Assembly: GCF_006539505.1 (NCBI RefSeq)
Contig: NZ_BJND01000039.1
Location: 41,410-105,409 of the forward strand
DNA: 64,000 nt
Reading direction: 5' to 3'
Source: Streptomyces spinoverrucosus
GTDB taxonomy: Bacteria > Actinomycetota > Actinomycetes > Streptomycetales > Streptomycetaceae
In this document: piece by piece, positions 43,021 through 51,357 of the stretch
How the letters are laid out: each line of letters starts with the position of its first letter
How positions within the stretch are numbered: position 1 is the stretch's first letter
Notes under the pieces: model-generated
The model's database searches: none
What the model saw: the letters and a program-made list of their open reading frames with translations, nothing else
Told to the model about the DNA's origin: nothing
Made by a program: the position numbers and the translations under genes

Positions 43021-43965
43021 TCAGAGCACCTTCTTGTCGGTCGTGCCATCGGCCGGGGCGCTGGTCGGCGTCGTACCCTCGCCCGGGCCGGAATCCGAAT
43101 TGTCCCCCGAGGCATCGCGCGGTTCGTCCGCCGGGTCGGCCCACGGTCCGTCGTCCTCCACGGGCGGGCGGCGCAGCAGGGCGATCGAGCCGGAGACGGT
43201 CGTGGCCTTCAGCCGGCCGTTGCCCGCGCCGAGGCGGCCGGTGATGCGCTTGGCGCCCCACTGGCCGGTGACGCGGAGATCCTCGAACGCGTTGGAGACG
43301 GCCCCGCTCGCCGTGTTGGCCTCCACCTCCGCGTCCGCCGGATGCGGCAGCCGGATGGCGATCTCGCCCGAGACGCTGGTCAGGCTGACGTCGGTGGGCC
43401 TCGCGGTCGGGTCGAGGTCGACGATCATCGAGCCGCTGACCGAGTCGGCCTTGACGGCGGAGCCCGCGCCCTCGACCACGGTCAGGTCGCCCGAGACGGA
43501 GTTGAAGCGCAGGTCGCCGCTGAGGGCCTGGGCCTCCACGCTCCCGGAGACGGTGTCCGCGCGGACCGGTCCCACGAGCCCGACGAGTGTGGTGTCCCCG
43601 GAGACGCCCTTGACCTCCGTGCCCCCCTCGATCCCGGAGACCACGGCGGCGGCGCTGACGACGCCCACCTCCACGCGCGTACGCACCGGAACGGCCAGCG
43701 ACACCTCGGCACTGCGGCGCCAGCCCTTGCGGTCGAGCCACTTGAGGAAGCCCTTCCAGGGAAGGTCCTCGTACGCCACCGTGAGCGTGCCGCCCTCCTG
43801 GGTGACGAGCAGGGGCGGTCCCTCGATCTCGCCGACCTGCAGGCGGGCGGAACCTTCGTCGGTGCCCACCACGTTCACCGTGCCATTGACGATGCGTACA
43901 TGCAGCTCGCTCACGGGCTCGTCGAAGGTGAGCTTGCTCGGCTCGGCGACGGACCATTCGGACAT
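43021..43965 (-). CDS. DUF4097 (adhesin-like beta-helix) protein
   Basis: A 314-residue DUF4097 family protein made of repeating beta-strand units with the recurring motif V(K/S)SVSG, for example SGDTTLVGLVGPVRADTVSG, SGSVEAQALSGDLRFNSVSG and SGSMIVDLDP. It folds as a right-handed beta-solenoid. The C-terminal 50 residues are disordered (Asp, Gly, Thr and Pro rich). No signal peptide is seen. These proteins are usually encoded with PadR regulators, as here, with unknown function. The ATG at 43965 follows a good GGAGG site. Confidence 0.88.
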   Translation of the reverse strand: MSEWSVAEPSKLTFDEPVSELHVRIVNGTVNVVGTDEGSARLQVGEIEGPPLLVTQEGGTLTVAYEDLPWKGFLKWLDRKGWRRSAEVSLAVPVRTRVEVGVVSAAAVVSGIEGGTEVKGVSGDTTLVGLVGPVRADTVSGSVEAQALSGDLRFNSVSGDLTVVEGAGSAVKADSVSGSMIVDLDPTARPTDVSLTSVSGEIAIRLPHPADAEVEANTASGAVSNAFEDLRVTGQWGAKRITGRLGAGNGRLKATTVSGSIALLRRPPVEDDGPWADPADEPRDASGDNSDSGPGEGTTPTSAPADGTTDKKVL

Positions 43966-44008
43966 GATGGGGACCTCCTCGACACGCCATATCGCGTCTT
44001 ACGTGATT

Positions 44009-44022
44009 CACGATATATCGTG
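44009..44022. promoter_or_regulatory. Probable PadR operator
   Basis: CACGATATATCGTG is a perfect 14-bp palindrome 44 bp before the DUF4097 start. A related ATATCGCG half-site follows at 43989-43996. AT-rich ATAT-centred palindromes are typical PadR targets and stand out in this GC-rich DNA. Confidence 0.65.
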
Positions 44023-44110
44023 GCCGCGGGAAGTCAAGACACTCTTTTCGGTGGCCGGCGCCCCAGTGGTCGGCACCCGACGACGACACACACAGACGAC
44101 GACGCACAAA

Positions 44111-44162
44111 GGGCGCCCGAAGGCGCCCTCGACCGCACACCCGGGCGCCGACACGCGCCCGG
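44111..44162 (-). terminator. Tandem terminator hairpins after the DUF6104 gene
   Basis: Two perfect stem-loops: CCGGGCGC/GCGCCCGG (44141-44162, 6-nt loop) and GGGCGCC-CGAA-GGCGCCC (44111-44128). They directly follow the stop at 44170 on the minus strand. Confidence 0.7.
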
Positions 44163-44169
44163 CGTGGCC

Positions 44170-44349
44170 CTACTCCTCGTCCTCGTCGTCCAACCGCGCC
44201 AGCCATGTCGCCAGCCGCTCCACCGGCACCTCGAAATCCGGGTTCAGATCGACGAACGTGCGCAGTTGCTCGGCGAGCCACTCGAAGGTGACCTCCTCCT
44301 CGCCGCGCCGCTTCTCCAGCTCTTCGATGCCTCGGTCGGTGAAGTACAT
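44170..44349 (-). CDS. DUF6104 small acidic protein
   Basis: A 59-residue protein beginning MYFTDRGIEELEKRRGEEEV, containing EWLAEQLRTFVDLNPDFEVP and ending in an acidic DDEDEE. This small, strongly acidic helical protein is conserved across Streptomyces and annotated as DUF6104. Function is unknown. The 14-bp palindrome GCGCCACTTGGCGC lies 14 bp upstream (44363-44376). Confidence 0.85.
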   Translation of the reverse strand: MYFTDRGIEELEKRRGEEEVTFEWLAEQLRTFVDLNPDFEVPVERLATWLARLDDEDEE

Positions 44350-44484
44350 GCCTTCAGAATATGCGCCACTTGGCGCGTTAGCGGCCTCCCCCGGGAGGCG
44401 TACGGAAGGCTAGCCTCGTCACGGTTTCAAGTGTGAACCGGCTGTGGCCGGTTGGACGGAACGCGAGTTCGACGGGGGAGCGGC

Positions 44485-44835
44485 ATGAGTCACATTCAGG
44501 ACATCGAACTGCCCAACGGCATGGTCGTCACCGCCCGGATCGGGAGCGCGGACGCCTACGGAGACCAGGAGGACGTCGGCTTCACCGAGGCCGCGCGGGC
44601 CAAGGTCGAGCAGCTTCAGGAACTGATCAGCGGCGTGGGCAGCACGGTGCTCGACGCCGCCCGTGCCGCCAGACCCACCGAGGCCGCCATCACCTTCGGA
44701 GTGGAGCTGACCGCCAAAGAGGGCCTGGCCGTCGCCGTCCTCGCCCGGGGAGAGGCCAAGGCCTCGCTCCAGGTGACCCTGACCTGGCAGCTCGACCGGC
44801 AGGCCGACCCCCGGCCGGGATCCACCGGCGTATGA
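44485..44835 (+). CDS. Trypco1 (trypsin-co-occurring, CU044_2847 family) protein
   Basis: A 116-residue protein of the trypsin-co-occurring domain 1 family. The sequence IQDIELPNGMVVTARIGSAD is the typical beginning, and TEAAITFGVELTAKEGLAVA the conserved core strand. The family is found next to trypsin-like proteases in predicted conflict and signalling systems, probably as substrate or regulator. It is the first gene of the cluster, with a GGGGGAG site before the ATG at 44485. The stop overlaps the protease start (ATGA). Confidence 0.85.
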   Translation: MSHIQDIELPNGMVVTARIGSADAYGDQEDVGFTEAARAKVEQLQELISGVGSTVLDAARAARPTEAAITFGVELTAKEGLAVAVLARGEAKASLQVTLTWQLDRQADPRPGSTGV

Positions 44836-46796
44836 CCGAGCCCAACGAACGCCTGCACGCCCTGGCCAAGGCCGCCACCGTGCACCTGCTCCCGGCCGAC
44901 GGGGAGGACAAGCCCCTGTGGGGCAGCGGCTTCTTCGTGGCCCCGGGCTGGGTGCTCACCGCGGCCCATGTGCTGCGCCAGCACCTGAGGGCGGACCGGG
45001 AGCTGACCTTCCGGGTGCGGGGCGAGGGTGTCGACGCCGAGGCGCGGCTGGCGGAGTGGCTCCTCACCGACCCCGACCGGCCCGTCGTACCCCTGGACGA
45101 GGACATGGCCTTGGTGCGCCTGCTGGGTGAGGCCGAGGAGTATCCGCACGAGTGTGTGTGGCTCGCCGACCGGGCGGTACGGCACTCCGGTCCCGTCAAG
45201 GTGTACGGCTACTATCCCGAGCCGCCGCACACCCACGCCCGGGCCGTGGACGCCGACATCAACGGCCAGGAGGACGGGTACGGGCTGATCATCAAGCCCG
45301 ACATCGACTTTCCGGCCGGGGTCTCGGGCGGCCCGCTGCTCGACCCGGTCACCGGGGCCGTCGTGGGACTGGTGAAGTCGCGGCGGAAGCAGCAGGACGG
45401 CGGGAAGGCGGTCGCGATCGCGGCGATGCGCCGGTTCGGCGAGACGTACCGCGCCGTCATCGCCGCGCACGACCGGTGGCACGGCACGGAGCCGGTCTCC
45501 GAGAGCGGCGACAACTGGATCGAACAGCAGGCCGGTCCCGCGGCCGACGGCGGTGCCGGGTGGACGCCGGCGGACCGGCGGGAGGCGCTGAACCTGCTGG
45601 CCGCGCTGCCCGCGCCACCCGACGCGCCCACCGTCGAGATCCTCGCGACGCGGGCCCGCAGCGGCAGCAAGTGGCCGAGCCCGACGCCCGACCTGCGGAC
45701 CTGGCGCGACGGCTACGGGCTGCTCTACGAGGGCGCGCACCCGCTCGGTCCGCTCACCTTCCTGCGTTACCTCAAGTTCGTCGAGGCCTACGCACGCTCC
45801 CGGGGCGAGGCGTGCCCCGCGCTCGGCGCCTGGATCGAGCGGCGGCTGCGCCGGGACCCGCGCCGTGAGATGCATGCCTTCGTCCGTGACGTACGGCTCC
45901 CGGACGAGTTGCGTCCCGCCCCGGCGGAGCGGACCGGCCGCATCGTGATCCCGTATCCCGGCCCCGGCGAGGGTCCCACGGTGGCGGTGCTCCTCGACCC
46001 GGTGATCGGCTCGCAGCCCACCCGCTTCTTCTGGCAGATCTGGCTCGACGGCGGCGACGGCACGAGTGAGCCGGAGCTGTACCAGACCGACGACTCCGTC
46101 CACGGCAGGCTCCCCGGGGAACTGATCCAGGCGCTGCGCAGACCGCTGGGCGACCTGCTGCGGGCCAAGGACCGCCAGGACCGGCCGGTGCCGCTCGAAG
46201 TGGCCCTGCCCGCCGAGTACTTCGACACCGCGGTGCACCGCTGGCGCTTCGACGACATCGCCCAGCTCGACGACGCGGGACACCTCGGCGCACGCCGTCG
46301 GGTGGTGCTGCGCTCCCTCGCGCGCCGGGGAGATCCGGACAAACTGTGGGCCGACCGCTGGCAGGCCATGACCGCACAGCGGCGCTTCGTCGGCTGGCGC
46401 ACCCCGCAGCGCGGTGTCGTGACCACCGGCCGCGGCTACCGGGACGCGGCCTTCGACCGCATCCCCGTGATGTGCCGCCCGGCCGGCCGTGGTCCGGGGC
46501 GGACGGCGATGAAGCTCGCGCTGGAGAACGGGCACGGCGTCGCCCTGTGGCACATCGAGGGGCACGTCACCCGCACCTGCGCCGACGACTGCGACACCCT
46601 CTACGCCAAGGCGCAGGAACTGCTCGGCACCCTCGACTCGCTGGCCGAACTCCCGGACCGGCTGCGGCAGCTGCGGCAGGACATCAGCGAGCGGCGTGCC
46701 GACCACAGCTGGGCCGAACCGCTGGCGCTGCTGTACGACGACCCGCGGCGGCCCCTCCCCGCGGAGGAGACCGAGACCCTGGACGCGCCGCTGTGA
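44832..46796 (+). CDS. Trypsin-like protease with VMAP-type C-terminal domains
   Basis: A 654-residue multidomain protein. Residues 1-215 are a trypsin-fold protease with an intact triad: His46 (LTAAHVL), Asp91 (DEDMALVRL) and Ser165 (PAGVSGGPLLD). A helical middle (about 235-350) resembles the linker modules seen in vWA-MoxR-associated proteins. The C-terminal half (about 375-640) has the VMAP-C-like segments VALLDPVIGS, GHGVALWHI and LALLYDDPRRPLP. No signal peptide is present, so it acts in the cytoplasm. It is coupled upstream to trypco1 by ATGA. By genomic context it is the probable effector protease, controlled by the MoxR and VWA proteins downstream. Confidence 0.85.
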   Translation: MTEPNERLHALAKAATVHLLPADGEDKPLWGSGFFVAPGWVLTAAHVLRQHLRADRELTFRVRGEGVDAEARLAEWLLTDPDRPVVPLDEDMALVRLLGEAEEYPHECVWLADRAVRHSGPVKVYGYYPEPPHTHARAVDADINGQEDGYGLIIKPDIDFPAGVSGGPLLDPVTGAVVGLVKSRRKQQDGGKAVAIAAMRRFGETYRAVIAAHDRWHGTEPVSESGDNWIEQQAGPAADGGAGWTPADRREALNLLAALPAPPDAPTVEILATRARSGSKWPSPTPDLRTWRDGYGLLYEGAHPLGPLTFLRYLKFVEAYARSRGEACPALGAWIERRLRRDPRREMHAFVRDVRLPDELRPAPAERTGRIVIPYPGPGEGPTVAVLLDPVIGSQPTRFFWQIWLDGGDGTSEPELYQTDDSVHGRLPGELIQALRRPLGDLLRAKDRQDRPVPLEVALPAEYFDTAVHRWRFDDIAQLDDAGHLGARRRVVLRSLARRGDPDKLWADRWQAMTAQRRFVGWRTPQRGVVTTGRGYRDAAFDRIPVMCRPAGRGPGRTAMKLALENGHGVALWHIEGHVTRTCADDCDTLYAKAQELLGTLDSLAELPDRLRQLRQDISERRADHSWAEPLALLYDDPRRPLPAEETETLDAPL

Positions 46797-46969
46797 GCAC
46801 CCCGCGCGCCCGGCGCCACCGGCCGAAGAGCACCCGTGGCGGCTGGCCGAAAAGATCTGTGCCGCAGGCCGGAGATGGGTACATTTCCAGGGGCCCGTTG
46901 TGGGCGCGCAACGCCCCCGTCGGCCAGGACGTGGACCACCACCGACCGTCGACGAGGAGCGCAGCATGA
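46793..46969 (+). CDS. Possible 58-residue basic peptide bridging the protease and MoxR genes
   Basis: A short open frame starts with a GTG overlapping the protease stop (GTGA) and ends with a TGA overlapping the MoxR start (ATGA). It would make translation continuous across the only gap in the cluster. The product is basic and Pro/Arg rich (MSTPRARRHRPKSTRGG... ends PSTRSAA), with no recognised domain. About 83 percent of its codons end in G or C, somewhat lower than neighbours, and it uses rare AGA and ATT. It may be real or merely leader sequence. Confidence 0.3.
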   Translation: MSTPRARRHRPKSTRGGWPKRSVPQAGDGYISRGPLWARNAPVGQDVDHHRPSTRSAA

Positions 46970-47983
46970 GCGAGTGGTTCGTCTACCAGGGCAGTGGGCG
47001 TCCGGATCCGGCCAGGATCGACCGGCTGCCCGACCCGCCGCCGTGGCGCGCCTTCGACGCCCCGGTCGTGCCGTACGACGTCCCGGTCCTCGGCTCCGCC
47101 ACCCGGCGCAGGCTCGGCACCGGCACCGCTCCGCTGCCGATCCAGGACCCGGACACCCTCGAACTCGTCAACGCCGCCCTGTATCTGAGGCGCCCGCTGC
47201 TCGTGACCGGCGAACCGGGCGTCGGCAAGTCGACGCTCGCGCACTCCGTCGCCTACGAACTCGGACTGGGCCGGGTGCTGGAGTGGCCCATCGTGTCCCG
47301 CAGTGAACTGCGGGACGGCCTCTACACGTACGACGCCATCGGCCGGCTGCAGGACGCCCAGCTCAGGCGGGCGGCCGAGGCACGCACGCCGGCGTCCGGA
47401 CCGGAGTCCGAGGACATCGGCCGGTACATCAAGCTCGGCCCGCTCGGCACCGCGCTGCTCGCCGCCGAGCGGCCCCGCGTGCTGCTCATCGACGAGCTGG
47501 ACAAGAGCGACATCGACCTGCCGAACGACCTGCTGAACGTCCTGGAGGAGGGCAGGTTCGCGATCCCCGAGCTGGAGCGGATCGCCGACCGGACGCCGGT
47601 GGTGCGGGTGCTCACCGACGACGGACGCAAGGTCGAGGTGACGGAGGGACAGGTGCGCTGCCGCGCGTTCCCGTTCGTCGTGATGACCAGCAACCGGGAG
47701 CGCGAGTTCCCCGCCCCGCTGCTGCGCCGCTGTATCCCGCTGGACCTCAAGGCGCCCCGCGACGAACGCCTCGCCGCGCTGGTCCAGGCGCACTTCGGCC
47801 AGGACGCCTACGAGGCCAACCACGACATCGTCGACCACTTCACGGAGGCCGAGACGGACGGCGCGCTGCGCCCCACCGACCAGCTCCTCAACGCCATCTT
47901 CCTGGCACGCCGCCCGGGACGCGGCACGGCGCGAGGAGATCTCCGAGCTGCTGATGCAGCCCCTGGACCGCGGGCCCAGGTAG
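46966..47983 (+). CDS. MoxR-type AAA+ ATPase, apparently frameshifted near its 3' end
   Basis: Contains a MoxR AAA+ module: Walker A LLVTGEPGVGKSTLAHS (about residue 85), Walker B RVLLIDELDKSDIDLPNDLL, and sensor region VMTSNREREFPAPLLRRC. From about 47908 the third-position GC bias moves to the +1 frame, which reads ARDAARREEISELLMQPLDR and stops at TAG 47981-47983, four bases before the next gene. The unshifted frame instead runs to 49938 across the next gene and is not credible. One extra base in or near GCACGCCGCCCGGGACGCG (47906-47924), real or a sequencing error, would explain this. MoxR ATPases remodel partner complexes with VWA proteins, such as the one encoded next. Confidence 0.8.
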
Positions 47984-47986
47984 CCG

Positions 47987-50900
47987 ATGTCCACGGGGGC
48001 TCCCGGCATCCCGGCCGGCGCCATGAGCGATGCGCTCGCGGCGCTGGTCGCACGCATGCGCGACGCGGGCATCGTCCCCGGCGTCGAGGAGCTCGCGGAC
48101 GCCCTGTGGCTGGCCCGCCACCTGCCCGCCCCCGACCGCCGGCCGGACGTCACCTCCCCCAGCACGCCCAGCCGCACGCCCGCACCGGCGGACGGCACCG
48201 ATCCGCTGTCCTTACGGGCGGCCGCGGACGGCCCGGTCACGGCGGACAGCGAGGACCGGCAGCCCGACGGCGCAAGGCTGTTCGCCCCCGGCCCCGGAGG
48301 CGACGACACCGGCACCCGGATGGCGCCCGTGAGCGTCCCCGCCGCACCGGTGCTGCCCGAACCCCTCGCCCTGCAACGCGGCATGCGCCCCCTCCAGCGC
48401 TACCGCGCACCCGTACGTCCCGTGCCGCGCACCCTCGACGAGCGGGCCACCGCCGAACGGGCCGCCGAGTCCGGGATCGTACTGCCCGTGCTGCGTACCG
48501 AGCGGCGCCGCGAGGCACGGCTGCTGCTCCTGATGGACGTCTCCACCTCCACCGTGGTCTGGCAGCAGATGCTCGACGAGCTGCGCCAGGTCTGCGAACG
48601 CGCCGGCGCCTTCCGGGAAGTACGGGTGCAGTACCTGCACGAGGCACCCGGCGGTCTCCCCGGCTATGCCGCCACACCCGAGCACATCCGCCCGCTGCAC
48701 GCTCCCGAACAGCTCAGCGACCCGACCGGGCGACGCCTGACCCTCGTCCTCAGCGACTGTGCGGGCCCCATGTGGCGCAGCGGCCGGATACAGCGGCTGC
48801 TGTACCGCTGGGCGTCGACCGCGCCCGTCGCCGTGGTCCAGCCGCTGCCGCAACGGATGTGGCTGCGCACCCATCTGCCCGCCCGGCGCGGCATGCTGCG
48901 CCGTCGCGAAGGCCCGGCCGGGACGCTGGAGTTCCAGCCGGACAACGGACGGGTCGAACAGGGCGCGCTGCCCGTCCCCGTGCTGGCGCTGCGCCGTGGC
49001 TCGGTGGAGGGCTGGGCCCGGCTGGTGTCGGGCACCACGGGGCAGTCGCTGGCCACGGCGGCCGGCTGGGTGCACGCCGACCACGCCGGGTCCAGCGCGC
49101 CGGTGCGGGCCGCGGCGGACCTCAGCGGCGCCGAGCGCGTCCGGGTCTTCTGGCGGGCCGCCTCACCGGAGGCCCGCCGCCTCGCCGTGTACCTGTCGGC
49201 GGTGCCGCTGTACCTGCCGGTCATGCAGCTCGTCCAGCACGCCATGCTGGCCGGCAGCGGCCCCGAGGCGCTGTCCGAGGTGCTCCTCGGCGGACTGCTC
49301 AGGCGCCGGGAGGACGCGGACGACCCGCGGGCCGTGCGCTACGACTTCCTGCCCGGGGTGGCGAGCGAGCTACGGTCGCGGCTCGCCCTGGAGGAGGCCC
49401 AGCTCCTGTTCAAGCACTGCTCCGAGTACGTGGACCGGAAGTTCGGCCGCAGCGTGCGCAACTTCCCGGCCCTGGCAGGGGCGTTCCTGCGGGGAGCGGT
49501 GGATCCGGACGTACCGGGGCCGCCCGTCGGCCCGGTGGAGGACGAACCGGCCGGGCTGCGGGCGTTCGCCGAGGTGTCGGCGGACGTGCTGCGGGACCTC
49601 GGTGCGCGGATCCCGGCGGCCCCGAAGCGACCGGAGCTCACCGCCGGGGAGCTGCTCGGCAAGGGCAGGGAAGCCATAGGGCGGTTCGAGGGAGAAGGCC
49701 TCACCCGCGAACTCGACGCCGCCGTGCGGTACTTGCAGCAGGCGCTGGAGATGTCGGCACCGGATCGGGAGCGGCTGTCCGCGGCCGAGGAACTGGCCAA
49801 CGCCCTGCTGGTGCGCTGGCGGGTGCGACGGGTCGGGGACGATCTGCGGGACGCCTGGGAGGCGATCAGGGACCCGGATCGGCACGGGGCGCCCGGAAGC
49901 CTCACACGCGGGCTGGTCTGCTGGGCGCTGGCCGGTGAGGTGAGTGGCCGCGGCCTCGACTTCGAGGGCGTCCCCGGCAGCCTGCGGGACTGGGCCCGCG
50001 ACGCGGCACACGGCCCGTACCGGGCGGAGGAGTTCGCCCGCGCCGTGCTGCTGTACCTGGCCGACCGGGACCTGTCCCTGGCGATGCGGGGTGCGGGCTC
50101 CTGCCCGGAAGGCCTGAACGGTCCGCGGACCGCCGCTGCGACCCTGCCGTACGTGCGGCGGGCCATCGCGGAGGCGGGCGTGGACCACCCCGGGGCGAAC
50201 GGGCCCTATCCCGCGCACGACCCCGAGGAGTGGTACCTCACCCACCTCCAGCTGGCCGTCGACGCGGCCGATGTGCGGCTGACCTTCGCCGGGCGGGAGC
50301 GCGCACAGATCGTACGGGGGCAGTTGCTGCTGGATCTGGCGCGGCAGTACGCCGGACAAGGGCGGACGAGGACGGCCCGGCCGCTGCCGGAGCGGGCCTC
50401 CGAGCTGGCGCTGCGCGCCATGGACGACTTCCGGGCAGCGGCCCGCGGCAAGCGCGTCCTGTCGGAAGAGGAGCGCTGCCGCGCCTGGCTGGCGGTGGCG
50501 TCGGCCATCGAGCTCGCCTGGGCGCCGGACGACGAGGGCCGGGACCGCCAGCTGCTGTACGCCGTGGATCAGGCGCTTCGGGCCGCGAGTGGGGACGTGG
50601 CGCTGCGGCGGGAGTGCTATGCGCGGTCGGCGCGCGTCTATCAGGCGGCCCACGACCGGACCGGTGATCCCGACCAGTTGGACCGCGCCGTCGAAGCGTG
50701 GGCGCAGGCCGAACGGCTGCTGGGCGAGGACGATCCGGGCCGGGCCGACCTGCTCTACGACTACGGCACGGCTCTGATGGACAGGGGCGTGGCGCACGCG
50801 TCGGCCGACGACGCCACCCGGGCCGTCTCCCTGTTGCGCACCGCCCTGCAGGACACCCCGCCGGGTCATCCCGGCATCCCGTTTCGCTGGGCCGGCCTGG

Positions 50901-51208
50901 GCCAGGCGCACGTAAGGCGCTACGACCTCCAGCAGGTGCTGTCCGACCTGTACGAGGCGGAATGGACGATGGGCGAGGCCATCCGCAGCTCCGAGGAGCC
51001 CGAGTTCCTCGTGCGCTGCTGGATGATCCGGGCCTCCATGCTCGAACTCCTTCACTACGAAGCGCACAGTCTCACCCATCTGCACCGGGCGATCGAGGCC
51101 TACGGACACGCCATCGAGCTCGCGCAGGAGGCGGGCCTGGACGACGTACTGGCCGAAGCCCGCCGGGAGCGCGCCCGCCTCCGCGAGCGAGAAACGGGCC
51201 GCGAGTGA
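47987..51208 (+). CDS. VWA-like/TPR protein of the SAV_2336 family
   Basis: A 1073-residue protein. The first 50 residues match the SAV_2336 N-terminal family (ALVARMRDAGIVPGVEELADAL). A Pro-rich linker follows, then a von Willebrand A-like domain from about 175 with the metal site DVSTS (184-188) and VLSDCAGPMW. The rest is helical with tetratricopeptide-like repeats (about 560-1070). It is the expected partner of the upstream MoxR ATPase. Codon 76 (48212-48214) is TTA, read only by the bldA tRNA in Streptomyces, so expression may be tied to development. An internal ATG at 48023 is an alternative start. The stop overlaps the peptide gene by GTGA. Confidence 0.85.
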   Translation: MSTGAPGIPAGAMSDALAALVARMRDAGIVPGVEELADALWLARHLPAPDRRPDVTSPSTPSRTPAPADGTDPLSLRAAADGPVTADSEDRQPDGARLFAPGPGGDDTGTRMAPVSVPAAPVLPEPLALQRGMRPLQRYRAPVRPVPRTLDERATAERAAESGIVLPVLRTERRREARLLLLMDVSTSTVVWQQMLDELRQVCERAGAFREVRVQYLHEAPGGLPGYAATPEHIRPLHAPEQLSDPTGRRLTLVLSDCAGPMWRSGRIQRLLYRWASTAPVAVVQPLPQRMWLRTHLPARRGMLRRREGPAGTLEFQPDNGRVEQGALPVPVLALRRGSVEGWARLVSGTTGQSLATAAGWVHADHAGSSAPVRAAADLSGAERVRVFWRAASPEARRLAVYLSAVPLYLPVMQLVQHAMLAGSGPEALSEVLLGGLLRRREDADDPRAVRYDFLPGVASELRSRLALEEAQLLFKHCSEYVDRKFGRSVRNFPALAGAFLRGAVDPDVPGPPVGPVEDEPAGLRAFAEVSADVLRDLGARIPAAPKRPELTAGELLGKGREAIGRFEGEGLTRELDAAVRYLQQALEMSAPDRERLSAAEELANALLVRWRVRRVGDDLRDAWEAIRDPDRHGAPGSLTRGLVCWALAGEVSGRGLDFEGVPGSLRDWARDAAHGPYRAEEFARAVLLYLADRDLSLAMRGAGSCPEGLNGPRTAAATLPYVRRAIAEAGVDHPGANGPYPAHDPEEWYLTHLQLAVDAADVRLTFAGRERAQIVRGQLLLDLARQYAGQGRTRTARPLPERASELALRAMDDFRAAARGKRVLSEEERCRAWLAVASAIELAWAPDDEGRDRQLLYAVDQALRAASGDVALRRECYARSARVYQAAHDRTGDPDQLDRAVEAWAQAERLLGEDDPGRADLLYDYGTALMDRGVAHASADDATRAVSLLRTALQDTPPGHPGIPFRWAGLGQAHVRRYDLQQVLSDLYEAEWTMGEAIRSSEEPEFLVRCWMIRASMLELLHYEAHSLTHLHRAIEAYGHAIELAQEAGLDDVLAEARRERARLRERETGRE

Positions 51209-51357
51209 CCGCCCCGCCGGACGACACCCACATACCGCTGCCCGTCATCCCCCGACCGGACCGGACCGACCACCCGGTTCTGGCGGCGATCCTCGCCGAA
51301 CTGGGCAGCAGGGACGGGGAGCCCACGGTCGTCGCCCACTACGAAGACGCCCCGTGA
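51205..51357 (+). CDS. FxsA-like precursor peptide for the radical SAM maturase
   Basis: A 50-residue peptide (MTAPPDDTHIPLPVIPRPDR to ...EPTVVAHYEDAP), encoded between and overlapping the VWA protein and maturase genes by GTGA on each side. Size and position match the precursor peptides of FxsB-type radical SAM systems. Unlike typical FxsA it does not end in FxSxx. Its C-terminus holds the aromatic cluster HYED (45-48). YED fits the aromatic-x-Asp pattern used by cyclophane-forming (triceptide) radical SAM enzymes, so a Tyr-Asp or His crosslink is proposed. Confidence 0.7.
   Translation: MTAPPDDTHIPLPVIPRPDRTDHPVLAAILAELGSRDGEPTVVAHYEDAP

Noticed and set aside
46696..49938. 1080-codon plus-strand frame containing the MoxR domain and about 2 kb more
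   Set aside because: Only the part up to about 47908 has coding-type third-position bias. Beyond that it overlaps the VWA gene in another frame and gives Arg/Pro/Gly low complexity.
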